The notes below the pieces were generated by a model. That model made no database searches. It had not been told where the DNA came from and saw nothing but the letters and a program-made list of their open reading frames with translations. From positions 1-39,188 of IMG/VR virus record IMGVR_UViG_3300011009_000006: DNA of 39,188 bases; one strand, written 5' to 3'. Made by a program: the position numbers and the translations under genes. Position 1 is the first letter of the stretch. Every line of letters begins with the position of its first letter. Shown piece after piece: positions 1 through 7,418 of this stretch. This DNA comes from a virus.

Positions 1-1
1 A

Positions 2-2395
2 GGTCTATCTATTGGGTTTATTGGTTTTGCTGCATACACACTTGGCAAATATGATAAAGGCGGGCAAGTTACAAAAGGTGCTCTGGTTCTTGACCAGTTA
101 ATTATACCAATGATAGGATTTGCTATAGGTCTTGCAATCATAGGAGCAACCACAGGTAATCCTGTAGATCTTGCGCTTAAAGTTGCGGTAATTGGTGGAG
201 CAATCGTTATTCTTGGATTGGCTGCAAGTATTTTAGGTCAGCCTGAAATTGCTGTATTTGCTGAAATAGGTGCAGGTGTACTTATATCATTAGCTGCTTC
301 ACTTGTAGTGTTTGCTGCTGCACTTTGGATATTGTCTAAAGCAGATTTTACAAGAGAAAAAACAGAAAATCTTGGTTATGCTATTTTTGAAATAGGCTGG
401 GCAATGCAAAAATTAGCTGTTGCTGCACCACTTGCACTAGTAGGTGCCGCCATTCTTTTACCAGCATCAGCATCTTTGGTAATACTAACAGGTGCTCTTG
501 CAATATTTAAAACTATAGATTGGCAAGAATCTGATGGAGTGGCTTTAACTAATGCTCTGACAAGCACAGTACAAGGGTTTTCACATGCACTTGATGGATT
601 AGGTGTAACAGGTATAGTTAAAGCAATGGCAGCAATTCCGATGATTGCTTTAATGGGTCTTGCTCTAGTTTCTTTAGCTGCTGGTGTAAAAGCAATGGCA
701 ACTTTATCATTCACTGAAATGGAATATGATAAAGCATCAAAGAAACTTGTAGCTAAAAGAGTAGTTAAATTAACTGATGCTGAAATTCAACAGGTTGGTC
801 CAAATGTTGCAAAAATACTAAATGCACTTGCATTACCTCTAACCAGTTTTGGTATGTGGTCAACTTTAGGTGAAACTGGATACGGTCCATTTACATTAGG
901 AGCTGGTTACATGCGAAAAGGTATTCGCGCTGCTGCTGATATTGGAAATGTAATTTCAAGTTTAGCGCAAGGTGTTTCCGATATGGCAAACCTTAACGTT
1001 GTTGATTACGAAGTAAGAAACGGAAAACTTGTACCTAAAAGTGTTCGCAAATTAACACCTGGCGATTTCATAATGGCAGGTATTAACACCGGATTCATCC
1101 TAGAAACTTTAATGATTCCGTTATCTAATTTTGGAAAAGAATCTACAAAGGGTGAAGGTAAATACTGGGGAGATGGCTATGTAGTAAAAGGTATAGAAGC
1201 GGCGGCTAAAGTTGGTAATGCTATTGCAGGTATTGCTAAAGGAGTAACTGATATGGCAAATCTTAACATTGTTGAATACGCTGTTAAGAATGGAAAACTT
1301 GTTCCTATATCTACTCGTAAATTAAATGATACTGATTTTACTCTTGCTGCAACTAATGTTGAAAGTATACTTACTGCATTAACTGCACCTCTTACACAAT
1401 TTGGTAAAGATTATAAAAGCGGTAGTTCTTGGTTTACCGATAGCGCACTTGAGGCTGGTATAGAAGCAACTGGTAAAATAGTTGATCCTATTTCTAAAAT
1501 GGCTGATATGGTTCTTAAACTTGCAAGCGGTCAAGCAACCATAAATGAAGTTATTAACCCGGGAACTAAAAACGCAAAACTTGTGGCAAAAGGCACAATT
1601 AATTTTGCTGATGCTATTCCAACAGCAATCGCTAATGCTAAGAAACTATTATATGCATTCCCACAAATATTTGCCAACTTAGGTATATACCTTGATACAT
1701 GGGAAGATCAAATAGATACTGCTATAGAATTTATGCCAAGAATGTCTTCTGCTATGGAAGATGTACTTGATGTTTCTAAATCGTATTTAGGAATTACTAA
1801 GAACATTGCTGAATCATCTAAGAATGGTAAAAACATTAACGGTGTATTAACTGGCTTTGCAAGTTCGTTAGCAACAATGGGTGCATCTTTTGATAAAATG
1901 GACAATAATAAAGTTACGTTATACAAAAAATTTGCGTCAATCACAGAAGGTATGACAAAGATTAATACGCCCTTTGAGAAGTTCACTAAAAACTTTGGAC
2001 AGTTCACTAAAGATATGGGCATCTTTGTTAAAGTATGGGACGCATTTGGAAAAGACGATGCAAGCAACTTAAAAACATATGCTGACTCATTAAAAACTAT
2101 AGCAAGTGTTGATGCTGGTAAACTTTCAGCAACTACGCAAGCACTTAAAGAACAAGCGCAAGCGCAAGCAGCCTTAAACAATGCTCAGAAATCAGCGGCA
2201 AGTAAAACTCCTGCGGCTGAAGAAAAAGGTGTACTTACTAAAATTGCTGATAAAGCTAAAGAAGTATTTTCACCGTCTGCTCAACAGCAACAGCAACAGC
2301 AACAAGTTCCTGCATCTCAAGGTAGTTTAGCAGGAGGAGTAATTGCTCGTTTAGAAGTAACTAACCTTTACATAAATGGTAAATTATCAAGGTAA
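2..2395 (+). CDS. Tape-measure-like tail protein, 3' part
   Basis: The reading frame is open from base 2, so this is the C-terminal part of a longer protein cut by the window edge; the first in-frame ATG is at 110. Residue numbers count from that ATG. The first 200 residues are Ala/Gly/Leu/Ile-rich with several hydrophobic stretches, as in tail tape-measure proteins that later cross the host membrane. Residues about 195-503 contain four related repeats. The tail end (about 690-740) is Ala/Gln-rich with a run of eight Gln encoded by alternating CAA/CAG, followed by a short beta-like end. Hydrophobicity, repeats and position at the head of a virion block suggest a tape measure or large tail protein; no catalytic motif is visible. 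An alternative is a large internal virion protein. Confidence 0.6.
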   Translation, partial: GLSIGFIGFAAYTLGKYDKGGQVTKGALVLDQLIIPMIGFAIGLAIIGATTGNPVDLALKVAVIGGAIVILGLAASILGQPEIAVFAEIGAGVLISLAASLVVFAAALWILSKADFTREKTENLGYAIFEIGWAMQKLAVAAPLALVGAAILLPASASLVILTGALAIFKTIDWQESDGVALTNALTSTVQGFSHALDGLGVTGIVKAMAAIPMIALMGLALVSLAAGVKAMATLSFTEMEYDKASKKLVAKRVVKLTDAEIQQVGPNVAKILNALALPLTSFGMWSTLGETGYGPFTLGAGYMRKGIRAAADIGNVISSLAQGVSDMANLNVVDYEVRNGKLVPKSVRKLTPGDFIMAGINTGFILETLMIPLSNFGKESTKGEGKYWGDGYVVKGIEAAAKVGNAIAGIAKGVTDMANLNIVEYAVKNGKLVPISTRKLNDTDFTLAATNVESILTALTAPLTQFGKDYKSGSSWFTDSALEAGIEATGKIVDPISKMADMVLKLASGQATINEVINPGTKNAKLVAKGTINFADAIPTAIANAKKLLYAFPQIFANLGIYLDTWEDQIDTAIEFMPRMSSAMEDVLDVSKSYLGITKNIAESSKNGKNINGVLTGFASSLATMGASFDKMDNNKVTLYKKFASITEGMTKINTPFEKFTKNFGQFTKDMGIFVKVWDAFGKDDASNLKTYADSLKTIASVDAGKLSATTQALKEQAQAQAALNNAQKSAASKTPAAEEKGVLTKIADKAKEVFSPSAQQQQQQQQVPASQGSLAGGVIARLEVTNLYINGKLSR
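692..1618 (+). repeat. Fourfold internal protein repeat, about 90 aa period
   Basis: Within the tape-measure-like protein the pattern DMANLN-(V/I)-(V/E)-x-Y-x-V-x-NGKLVP occurs at residues 291 and 381, exactly 90 residues apart. A diverged copy starts near 195 (AMATLSFTEMEYD ... KKLVAKRVVKL) and a weaker one near 464 (KMADMVLKL ... KNAKLVAKGTI). Each unit also has a PLxxFG segment and a G-I-x-A-A helix. The DNA copies have diverged, so this is an old duplication rather than a recent tandem repeat. Confidence 0.8.
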
Positions 2396-2414
2396 ATTGA
2401 AGAATATATAGAAT

Positions 2415-2747
2415 ATGGAAAGAACATATATGAGATTCTCTGATTGGGAAGCAAAGAAATACGATGCTGCTGTTAAAGAAGACGCAGAAGAAATAAAGAC
2501 TGCGGCTGAACCGTCAGCAAATGCTGGTTTAATTGCGCAGCTTGCTGATGTTGAAAAAGCTCGTAAAGAAGCTGTTCGAAATAAAGAATCATTTCAATCT
2601 CAGATTTTAGAAATTGAAGGCAAACTTATTAAGTTGGAAATTGAAAGAAATGATTTAACCAAAAAGAAACAAGACTTAGAGCACGCTAAGACTATTGCGT
2701 TAACAACATCAAAAGAAGGAAAGACTAATGTCAAAGAAGATAAATAA
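2415..2747 (+). CDS. Small coiled-coil protein, unknown function
   Basis: A 110-residue charged protein. Residues about 38-95 are rich in Lys/Glu/Leu with heptad-like spacing (ADVEKARKEAVRNKESF ... IEGKLIKLEIERNDLTKKKQ), so a coiled coil is likely. It begins 19 bases after the tape-measure-like gene and overlaps the next gene by 20 bases, so all three are probably co-transcribed. The start could instead be the ATG at 2430 (MRFSDW), which would remove five residues. It may be a tail or assembly component; I do not recognise a family. Confidence 0.7.
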   Translation: MERTYMRFSDWEAKKYDAAVKEDAEEIKTAAEPSANAGLIAQLADVEKARKEAVRNKESFQSQILEIEGKLIKLEIERNDLTKKKQDLEHAKTIALTTSKEGKTNVKEDK

Positions 2748-2958
2748 TACGCCAGACTTTGCTACATTTGAGTCAGAGACTGAAGAGTACAAAGCACCAA
2801 AATATTTAGTTCAACCTGCGCCAGGTGATACTGGGTTTTATATGTTTAAGAAAGCATTTGATAATCAGAAGTCATTCTTTGAGCCAAGGATTGCAAGTTC
2901 TAATAAAGAACTGCCTGATAGTAAAGGCCAAACACCTGATGAACAAGAGGAAGATTAA
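2728..2958 (+). CDS. Small hypothetical protein
   Basis: A 76-residue hydrophilic protein with an acidic C-terminus (DEQEED). It overlaps the upstream coiled-coil gene by 20 bases in another frame, which supports translational coupling. No motif or family is recognised. It is the last gene before a good intrinsic terminator, so it closes the tape-measure operon. Confidence 0.6.
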   Translation: MSKKINNTPDFATFESETEEYKAPKYLVQPAPGDTGFYMFKKAFDNQKSFFEPRIASSNKELPDSKGQTPDEQEED

Positions 2959-2984
2959 GTACTTCTAATCTATTATAGAAATTA

Positions 2985-3012
2985 ATGTATGGTAATTATC
3001 ATACATTTTTTT
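2985..3012 (+). terminator. Intrinsic terminator after the tape-measure operon
   Basis: Perfect 7-base inverted repeat ATGTATG / CATACAT (2985-2991 and 3000-3006) with an 8-base loop containing TAATTA, followed directly by a run of seven T (3006-3012). It lies 27 bases after the stop of the preceding gene. Confidence 0.75.
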
Positions 3013-3092
3013 GTATGTCCGCAAATGTCCTCTATATAACTGTAAAGAACTTTATTTACGCTGTAGAATATAATCTACAAAAATATCCTTAT

Positions 3093-3329
3093 ATGATTGA
3101 CTTTGAGAAAACAAATCTATTAAGACAAAAAATAGCTGATGAAAAAATAAGTGATGGGTCTGAAAGGCCTAATCATTTTGCTTTCTTGTTATTATTTGTT
3201 GCAAAATTCTTAGCCGTTTATGGCGCACTATGGTTAATCTTAACCAAATTCAATAACATACCGTTTAACTTTTTAGAAACTGCAGTAATCTACATTGCGT
3301 TTATGTCTACTCTATGGAAAAGAAAATAG
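3093..3329 (+). CDS. Small membrane protein
   Basis: I use the ATG at 3093 (MIDFEKTNLLRQ). The frame is open to an ATG at 2985, but that codon lies inside the terminator hairpin and the added N-terminus looks non-coding. The 78-residue product has one clear transmembrane segment (about 26-46, FAFLLLFVAKFLAVYGALWL) and a second hydrophobic stretch (about 52-72). It overlaps the guanylate-kinase-like gene by 16 bases. A small hairpin (TGTAGA / TCTACA, 3062-3079) lies in the leader. Function unknown. Confidence 0.6.
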   Translation: MIDFEKTNLLRQKIADEKISDGSERPNHFAFLLLFVAKFLAVYGALWLILTKFNNIPFNFLETAVIYIAFMSTLWKRK

Positions 3330-3850
3330 TCCTTATTGGAAAATCTTGCTCAGGTAAAACTGAGCTGGCAACAATGTTACAAGAAAACGGTTGCCGCCCT
3401 GCATTATCAACTACATCAAGACCAATCCGTCATAATGAAATACCTGACATTAGTTATAGGTTTGTGACTCGTGATTACTTTGAAAAGTTAAGAGCTAATG
3501 AACAGTTTGTTGAATGGGACGAATTTAATGATTGGTATTATGGTTTAACAAAAAGTGATTATAAGAATTGTGATCTTCTTATCTTAACACCAAGAGGATT
3601 AGAAAAACTTATACACGCGGTAGGTAGAGAAAACCTAGTTGTTATTTTTATGCACACACCAGATGAAGTACGTTTAGATAGATCGTTAAAACGAGGAGAT
3701 GATCCTAAAGAAGTTAATCGTCGAATGAAAACTGATGATAAAGACTTTGCTGACTACATTAAAACCGAAGATTGGGATTTAGCAATGGACTATCGCATGA
3801 CTGATAAATTTAGATTTTTATCTAAACTTTTTTCAGATTTCAAGAACTAA
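3314..3850 (+). CDS. Guanylate-kinase-like nucleotide kinase
   Basis: The 178-residue protein has the order of motifs of guanylate kinases: P-loop GKSCSGKT at residues 9-16, the GMP-binding stretch STTSRPIRHNE at about 32-42, then FVTRDYFEKL and FVEWDEFNDWYYG at about 50-77. In this family the enzyme phosphorylates GMP or dGMP with ATP in the cytoplasm, so a role in supplying dGTP for phage DNA synthesis is likely. It is slightly shorter than typical cellular Gmk (about 200 residues) and the C-terminal third is divergent. Its place inside a virion block, translationally overlapped with a membrane protein, is unusual for a nucleotide kinase. Confidence 0.82.
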   Translation: MEKKIVLIGKSCSGKTELATMLQENGCRPALSTTSRPIRHNEIPDISYRFVTRDYFEKLRANEQFVEWDEFNDWYYGLTKSDYKNCDLLILTPRGLEKLIHAVGRENLVVIFMHTPDEVRLDRSLKRGDDPKEVNRRMKTDDKDFADYIKTEDWDLAMDYRMTDKFRFLSKLFSDFKN

Positions 3851-3861
3851 TGAACCATAAT

Positions 3862-3870
3862 GATATATAA
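3862..3870 (+). promoter_or_regulatory. Late-type promoter candidate GATATATAA
   Basis: GATATATAA begins 29 bases before the ATG of the 3891 gene. The same motif at nearly the same distance precedes the 5606 and 8944 genes. No host-type -33/-7 pair is present here. Proposed target of the phage sigma factor; this is inference from recurrence and position. Confidence 0.4.
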
Positions 3871-3890
3871 ACTATAAATAAAATAGACAT

Positions 3891-4316
3891 ATGCAAAATT
3901 ACGTAGTAACTCCTGAGTTCAAACAGAGAGTAACAGACATCTTAAACACTAAGAAATTTACTCAAGTATTTCCATTTATGAATTTGATTAACCGTGAAGG
4001 TTTTCAATTCACTGAAACTGAGTTAAACCAACTTGTACAATTCCTTGGAGAATTTGCATACAATGAGGTTGCCGAATTATTCAATAGACTTCCTTCTATT
4101 GTTACTCAAGATTTACCTGAGGCTTTAGAAAATGAGCCAGTAAAGAAAGCATGGAATGGGCCAATACCTACAGATCCAATTCCGTCAGGCGACGATATAT
4201 TGAGAGCTGCAATGGTAGATCCTGACCAAACAGATTACACTGGTGAAAATCAACCTGAAGATTGTAAAGATCCGGGATTTGATGGAATTTCTGGAGAGCC
4301 AGAACAAGCAAACTAA
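3891..4316 (+). CDS. Hypothetical acidic protein
   Basis: A 141-residue protein. The first 85 residues look helical and folded (FKQRVTDILNTKKFTQVFPF, then LNQLVQFLGEFAYNEVAELF); the last 50 are Pro/Asp/Glu-rich and probably disordered. It has its own leader with the GATATATAA motif. No family recognised. Virion-block position suggests a structural or assembly role. Confidence 0.65.
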   Translation: MQNYVVTPEFKQRVTDILNTKKFTQVFPFMNLINREGFQFTETELNQLVQFLGEFAYNEVAELFNRLPSIVTQDLPEALENEPVKKAWNGPIPTDPIPSGDDILRAAMVDPDQTDYTGENQPEDCKDPGFDGISGEPEQAN

Positions 4317-4333
4317 TTTATCTCAAACAACTT

Positions 4334-4359
4334 GCAGGATAGGAGAAATTCTAACCTGC
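4334..4359 (+). terminator. Weak hairpin after the 3891 gene
   Basis: GCAGG (4334-4338) pairs with CCTGC (4355-4359), continuing after one A/A mismatch with TAG/CTA. No T-run follows directly, so it is at best a weak terminator or an mRNA 3' end. It lies just upstream of the promoter of the sigma factor gene. Confidence 0.3.
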
Positions 4360-4362
4360 TTA

Positions 4363-4422
4363 AAGTTGTTAATAACTTTATCCCTATTTGTTTTTTATTT
4401 CACAATAAATTTATTATATTTG
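4363..4422 (+). promoter_or_regulatory. Host-type promoter, class B, for the sigma gene
   Basis: Perfect -7 element TATATTTG (4415-4422), matching TAnnTTTG. At a 20-base spacer the -33 position is TTTT (4391-4394), with TTTG four bases earlier (4387-4390). The near-palindrome AAGTTGTTAATAACTT sits at 4363-4378, exactly 28 bases before 4391, as in the other class B promoters. This is the only host-type promoter I found in the virion block. Confidence 0.7.
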
Positions 4423-4459
4423 TAAAATAAATAACAACTAACTTAACCTAACAGTATCT

Positions 4460-5110
4460 ATGTCACTAACTAAAAATTCTCAACAGCCATCTATGTCAAC
4501 TAAACCGAAATCACTTCAAGAAATGGGATTAGCATTTTTTGAGTCAAGATCCGAAAGGGATTTTACTGATGTGTATCATCGCCTACGTCCAAGCATCTCA
4601 TATTACTTGAGAGAATTGGTTCCTAATCAAGATGACCGAAATGAGGTTATTGCAACAGCCTTTGCTAAAGTTTGGCAAAAGATTCATCAATATGATCCGT
4701 ATTGGAATTTCAGTACTTGGGTTTATCGTATTGCTCGAAATGAGGCTCTTCTGTTTTTCAGAAGTAAAAAGAAAACATATTCATACGATGCTATGCAAGA
4801 GATGGGTATAAACATGGAAGCTAAAGGTCCTATTACTGAATCTGACGCTTTCTTATCTGATGAAGATCATCCAGTCGATTTGCTATACGATATGGCAGTT
4901 GAGGAAATTGGGAATCTTCCAGATTTATACAAAACCGTTTTAACACTTCGTGAAATTGATAAAATGAAATACGAAGAAATTGCTGACCAACTTGGTTGGA
5001 AACATAATACTGTTAGAACTCGTATCCGTAAAGCTCGTGAACTTGTTAGGGCTAGTCTTTTAAAGAAAGATCCTAATTTAGTTAAATTATACAATCAAGA
5101 AATATCATAA
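4460..5110 (+). CDS. Phage ECF-type RNA polymerase sigma factor
   Basis: This 216-residue protein has the two-domain layout of ECF sigma-70 factors. Region 2 (about 35-105) includes NEVIATAFAKVWQKIHQYDP and NFSTWVYRIARNEALLFF, the polymerase-binding and -10 recognition helices. An acidic linker follows, then region 4 (about 150-200) with LPDLYKTVLTLREID and the helix-turn-helix YEEIADQLGWKHNTVRTRIR. Region 3 and region 1 are absent. It should redirect host RNA polymerase to phage promoters. It has its own host-type promoter while surrounding virion genes do not, so it is a good candidate for the late-gene switch. The start could also be the ATG at residue 12. Confidence 0.93.
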   Translation: MSLTKNSQQPSMSTKPKSLQEMGLAFFESRSERDFTDVYHRLRPSISYYLRELVPNQDDRNEVIATAFAKVWQKIHQYDPYWNFSTWVYRIARNEALLFFRSKKKTYSYDAMQEMGINMEAKGPITESDAFLSDEDHPVDLLYDMAVEEIGNLPDLYKTVLTLREIDKMKYEEIADQLGWKHNTVRTRIRKARELVRASLLKKDPNLVKLYNQEIS

Positions 5111-5111
5111 T

Positions 5112-5567
5112 ATGAAACTATTCAGATTCAGAAATCTAAAAAACTTTCTACAGGACGTAAAGAATTACGCTGTCCTTAGATTTGCTATTCGTAAGTACCG
5201 CGGCACCGCAGATTGGGAAAGATTTAACTTGCGAGTTGATTGGGTTGGTAGAATCTATACCGTGTTTAACCCAAACCCAGCTGATGCTGGTGACGATAAA
5301 CAAATGCTTGACATCAAACTTGGCGAAAGAATGATTCCTTGCCATAAGTTTATTGACACAATGGGATTAAGTGAAGTTGTTGCAGTATCCGGTGAAAAGA
5401 TTCCTGACTCTGACTCTTATCTTATTGTGTATTATCCTATCTTTAAATACTTATCTATTTGGAAAGCAGTTTTAAATGCGTTCTATCTTACACTTATACT
5501 GATATTCCAATCGGATATCACAAGTGCAATTAACTGGGCTATAGAATTATGCAAAACGCTAATCTAA
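5112..5567 (+). CDS. Hypothetical protein with C-terminal membrane segment
   Basis: A 151-residue protein starting 1 base after the sigma factor stop. The N-terminus is basic (MKLFRFRNLKNFLQ), a globular middle follows (ADWERFNLRVDWVGRIYTVF), and the C-terminal 45 residues contain a hydrophobic segment (LSIWKAVLNAFYLTLILIF, about 114-132). Tight spacing suggests co-expression with the sigma factor. It could be a membrane-anchored virion or regulatory protein; no family is recognised. Confidence 0.65.
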   Translation: MKLFRFRNLKNFLQDVKNYAVLRFAIRKYRGTADWERFNLRVDWVGRIYTVFNPNPADAGDDKQMLDIKLGERMIPCHKFIDTMGLSEVVAVSGEKIPDSDSYLIVYYPIFKYLSIWKAVLNAFYLTLILIFQSDITSAINWAIELCKTLI

Positions 5568-5576
5568 ATTCACCAA

Positions 5577-5586
5577 GATATATAAA
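5577..5586 (+). promoter_or_regulatory. Late-type promoter candidate GATATATAAA
   Basis: GATATATAAA begins 29 bases before the ATG at 5606, the same distance as at 3862. The gene it precedes is in the virion block and lacks a host-type promoter. Confidence 0.4.
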
Positions 5587-5605
5587 TTAAGAAAAAACAA
5601 AAACC

Positions 5606-6163
5606 ATGACAAAAGAAGCAACTCTTACTATTGAGAAAGCACCTGTTGATATTGACGGGAAATTAGAACAAAGACAAAAACTTGCAGCGGATCTTGAAAA
5701 GAAATTAAATGATTTCCGTGCAGAATTAGAAACAAAAACGTATCTTGTAGAAGGTCAGCTTGTAACAGCAAAAGCTTTACATGACTTTATTACTAATGAT
5801 GCTAAATGGAATTTCTCAGAATCAATGGGAATCATTGAAACAAGAAAGCAACTTGATGTTATCATCAAAGATCTTGAGACTGGGAAACGTAAAGAAATCA
5901 TGCTATCTACATTAGCTCTTGAGGCTATTTACTATTTCTTATCAAAAGAAACTGGTGTAGGATTAAGTTCAGCATTGCATTACTTTAACACAACATTGAA
6001 ACCTATCACTGACGCTTTATCTCGTGCTAAACAAGATAAAGAAAAGAGAGATCAGTTAGAGAGAGATTTAGGTCAAGTACAAAATGCTATAGACCAAGGA
6101 GCAGTATCAGAATATGAGGATCAACTTATTGCTGAAATTGCCGCTGAAACAGAAGCACAATAA
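5606..6163 (+). CDS. Helical coiled-coil protein, unknown
   Basis: A 185-residue, Glu/Lys/Leu-rich protein. Residues 20-50 (EQRQKLAADLEKKLNDFRAE) and 138-185 (SRAKQDKEKRDQLERDLG) look like coiled coils flanking a more globular centre that has a short hydrophobic stretch (LSTLALEAIYYFL). It starts the operon that runs through the two membrane proteins downstream (gap of 2 bases). Virion-associated or scaffold-like roles are possible; no family recognised. Confidence 0.7.
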   Translation: MTKEATLTIEKAPVDIDGKLEQRQKLAADLEKKLNDFRAELETKTYLVEGQLVTAKALHDFITNDAKWNFSESMGIIETRKQLDVIIKDLETGKRKEIMLSTLALEAIYYFLSKETGVGLSSALHYFNTTLKPITDALSRAKQDKEKRDQLERDLGQVQNAIDQGAVSEYEDQLIAEIAAETEAQ

Positions 6164-6165
6164 AA

Positions 6166-6456
6166 ATGAACAAAATAAACGAATTACTCGATAAACGTTT
6201 TCGCATGATTGCTATCATCTTCTTGGTAGCAATCTTTGTGAATACTTGTGGTTCAGGTGATGTTAAAAGTATTAACAAGAGACTTGACAAAATAGAGGCA
6301 AGACTTGATTCTTGCGCATCTCAAAAGGATCTTCAGATAGAAGGATTAAAAGCTGAAAAGCGAATGATTCAATCTGCTGACCGTAAGATCCTTGATGTTA
6401 ATCGCCAAACAGTGATTGACGCTGAAATTACAAAACTTGAAAGTGAAAAAAGATAA
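6166..6456 (+). CDS. Membrane-anchored coiled-coil protein
   Basis: A 96-residue protein with one N-terminal transmembrane helix (about 13-29, MIAIIFLVAIFVNTC), then a long charged helical region with coiled-coil character (INKRLDKIEARLDSC ... LQIEGLKAEKRMIQ). VNTC is not a proper lipobox, so a lipoprotein is unlikely. The layout (short cytoplasmic start, one helix, periplasmic coiled coil) resembles an inner-membrane spanin subunit, but no outer-membrane partner is evident. Its end overlaps the next gene by 14 bases or more. Confidence 0.65.
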   Translation: MNKINELLDKRFRMIAIIFLVAIFVNTCGSGDVKSINKRLDKIEARLDSCASQKDLQIEGLKAEKRMIQSADRKILDVNRQTVIDAEITKLESEKR

Positions 6457-7315
6457 ATTACTACATGGATTCATTATTACAACTTTTATAAGTTTGTATC
6501 TAATCGTGAGTGTTATTTCAACCATTCACGTTATTGAGTTCTTCAGTTTATCCAACCCACAGTGGCTTTCTATTTCATTAGCGGTAGCATTTGAAATTGG
6601 AGCAGCTGCTTCTCTTGCATCTCTTATAGTATTAGATAAAATGAATAAGTCTCTAGTTTGGGGCTTATTCATTATTTTAACTTGTATGCAAATGATGGGT
6701 AATACATATTACGCATTTACTAATTTGCAAGACTACCAATCTTGGGTAGAATTATTTGGTCTTGTTGATGAAGACCCTCTTTACCAAAAAAGAGTCCTTT
6801 CTATTATAAGTGGAGCAATCTTGCCACTTGTTGCTTTAGGTTTTATTAAGTCCCTTGTTGATTACATTCGTCCAGCGATTGAGGATGATGTAAACATACA
6901 TGAGCATGCTGAACCTGTTAATGATTTAAAAGCAGAGCAAAAAAGAGTTTCAGAAATTGTTAAAGATTTAAAAGGAAAAGGAAAATTACCAACAGTAGGA
7001 CATACTGACGATGGTAACGAACCTACAGCTCTAGCAAATTCCGAATATCGTTTAGAAGATAAAGAAGAACTTCCATTTATTGAAGATGCATTAGAAATGC
7101 ACGGCTTAGATGTAACACCTGAAATAGAAGCTGAACTTGTAGCTCATATAGAAAACGCAAACACTTTAACAGGAACTCACACTGAAGCGGTTAAAGAAGC
7201 TAAAAAACTGCCAGCAACTATAGCACCTGTGAATCAGGAAGAGATTCTTAAAGAATTTGAAGAATCTTCGGAAATAGATAATATAAATGGTAGTGAAAAA
7301 AAAAGTTTGATTTAA
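6443..7315 (+). CDS. Four-helix membrane protein with long acidic tail
   Basis: No ATG precedes the membrane segments, so the start must be non-ATG: GTG at 6443 (VKKDKLLHGF) seems best, with TTG at 6416 or 6437 as alternatives. About 290 residues. Four hydrophobic segments follow: IITTFISLYLIVSVISTI, WLSISLAVAFEIGAAASLA, SLVWGLFIILTCMQMMG, and LSIISGAILPLVALGFI. The C-terminal half (about 150-299) is soluble and acidic. The gene ends just after a run of nine A, beyond which the -1 frame continues (see next entry). I do not recognise the family. Confidence 0.7.
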   Translation: MKKDKLLHGFIITTFISLYLIVSVISTIHVIEFFSLSNPQWLSISLAVAFEIGAAASLASLIVLDKMNKSLVWGLFIILTCMQMMGNTYYAFTNLQDYQSWVELFGLVDEDPLYQKRVLSIISGAILPLVALGFIKSLVDYIRPAIEDDVNIHEHAEPVNDLKAEQKRVSEIVKDLKGKGKLPTVGHTDDGNEPTALANSEYRLEDKEELPFIEDALEMHGLDVTPEIEAELVAHIENANTLTGTHTEAVKEAKKLPATIAPVNQEEILKEFEESSEIDNINGSEKKSLI

Positions 7316-7401
7316 ACTCTTACTTTGATTTAGATTACACACCAAAGCCAAAAGCAAAAAAGAAAGTTAATCCACAGGTTCGTCCTGGAGTTAATGCGTA
7401 A
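7297..7401 (+). other. Possible -1 frameshift site and C-terminal extension
   Basis: Nine A (7296-7304) precede the stop at 7313. The tandem codons AAA AAA can slip by -1 with full re-pairing. The -1 frame then reads 32 codons from AAG at 7303 to TAA at 7399, giving a protein-like Lys/Pro-rich tail (KFDLNSYFDLDY, then TPKPKAKKKVNPQVRPG). The -1 frame has stops at 7291 and 7294, is open only from the A-run onward, and has no start codon of its own. This suggests programmed slippage or a homopolymer length error or variant; a tenth A would fuse the frames. Confidence 0.5.
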
Positions 7402-7418
7402 AAAGATCACATACTATA

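Noticed and set aside
3873-3880. Second TATAAATA before the 3891 gene
   Set aside because: It is 11 bases from the upstream GATATATAA motif and 10 bases from the start codon; the spacing rule fits GATATATAA better, though I cannot fully exclude it.
4243-4425. A 60-codon + strand frame overlapping the end of the 3891 gene and the sigma promoter
   Set aside because: It runs through the hairpin and promoter elements and has no natural protein character.
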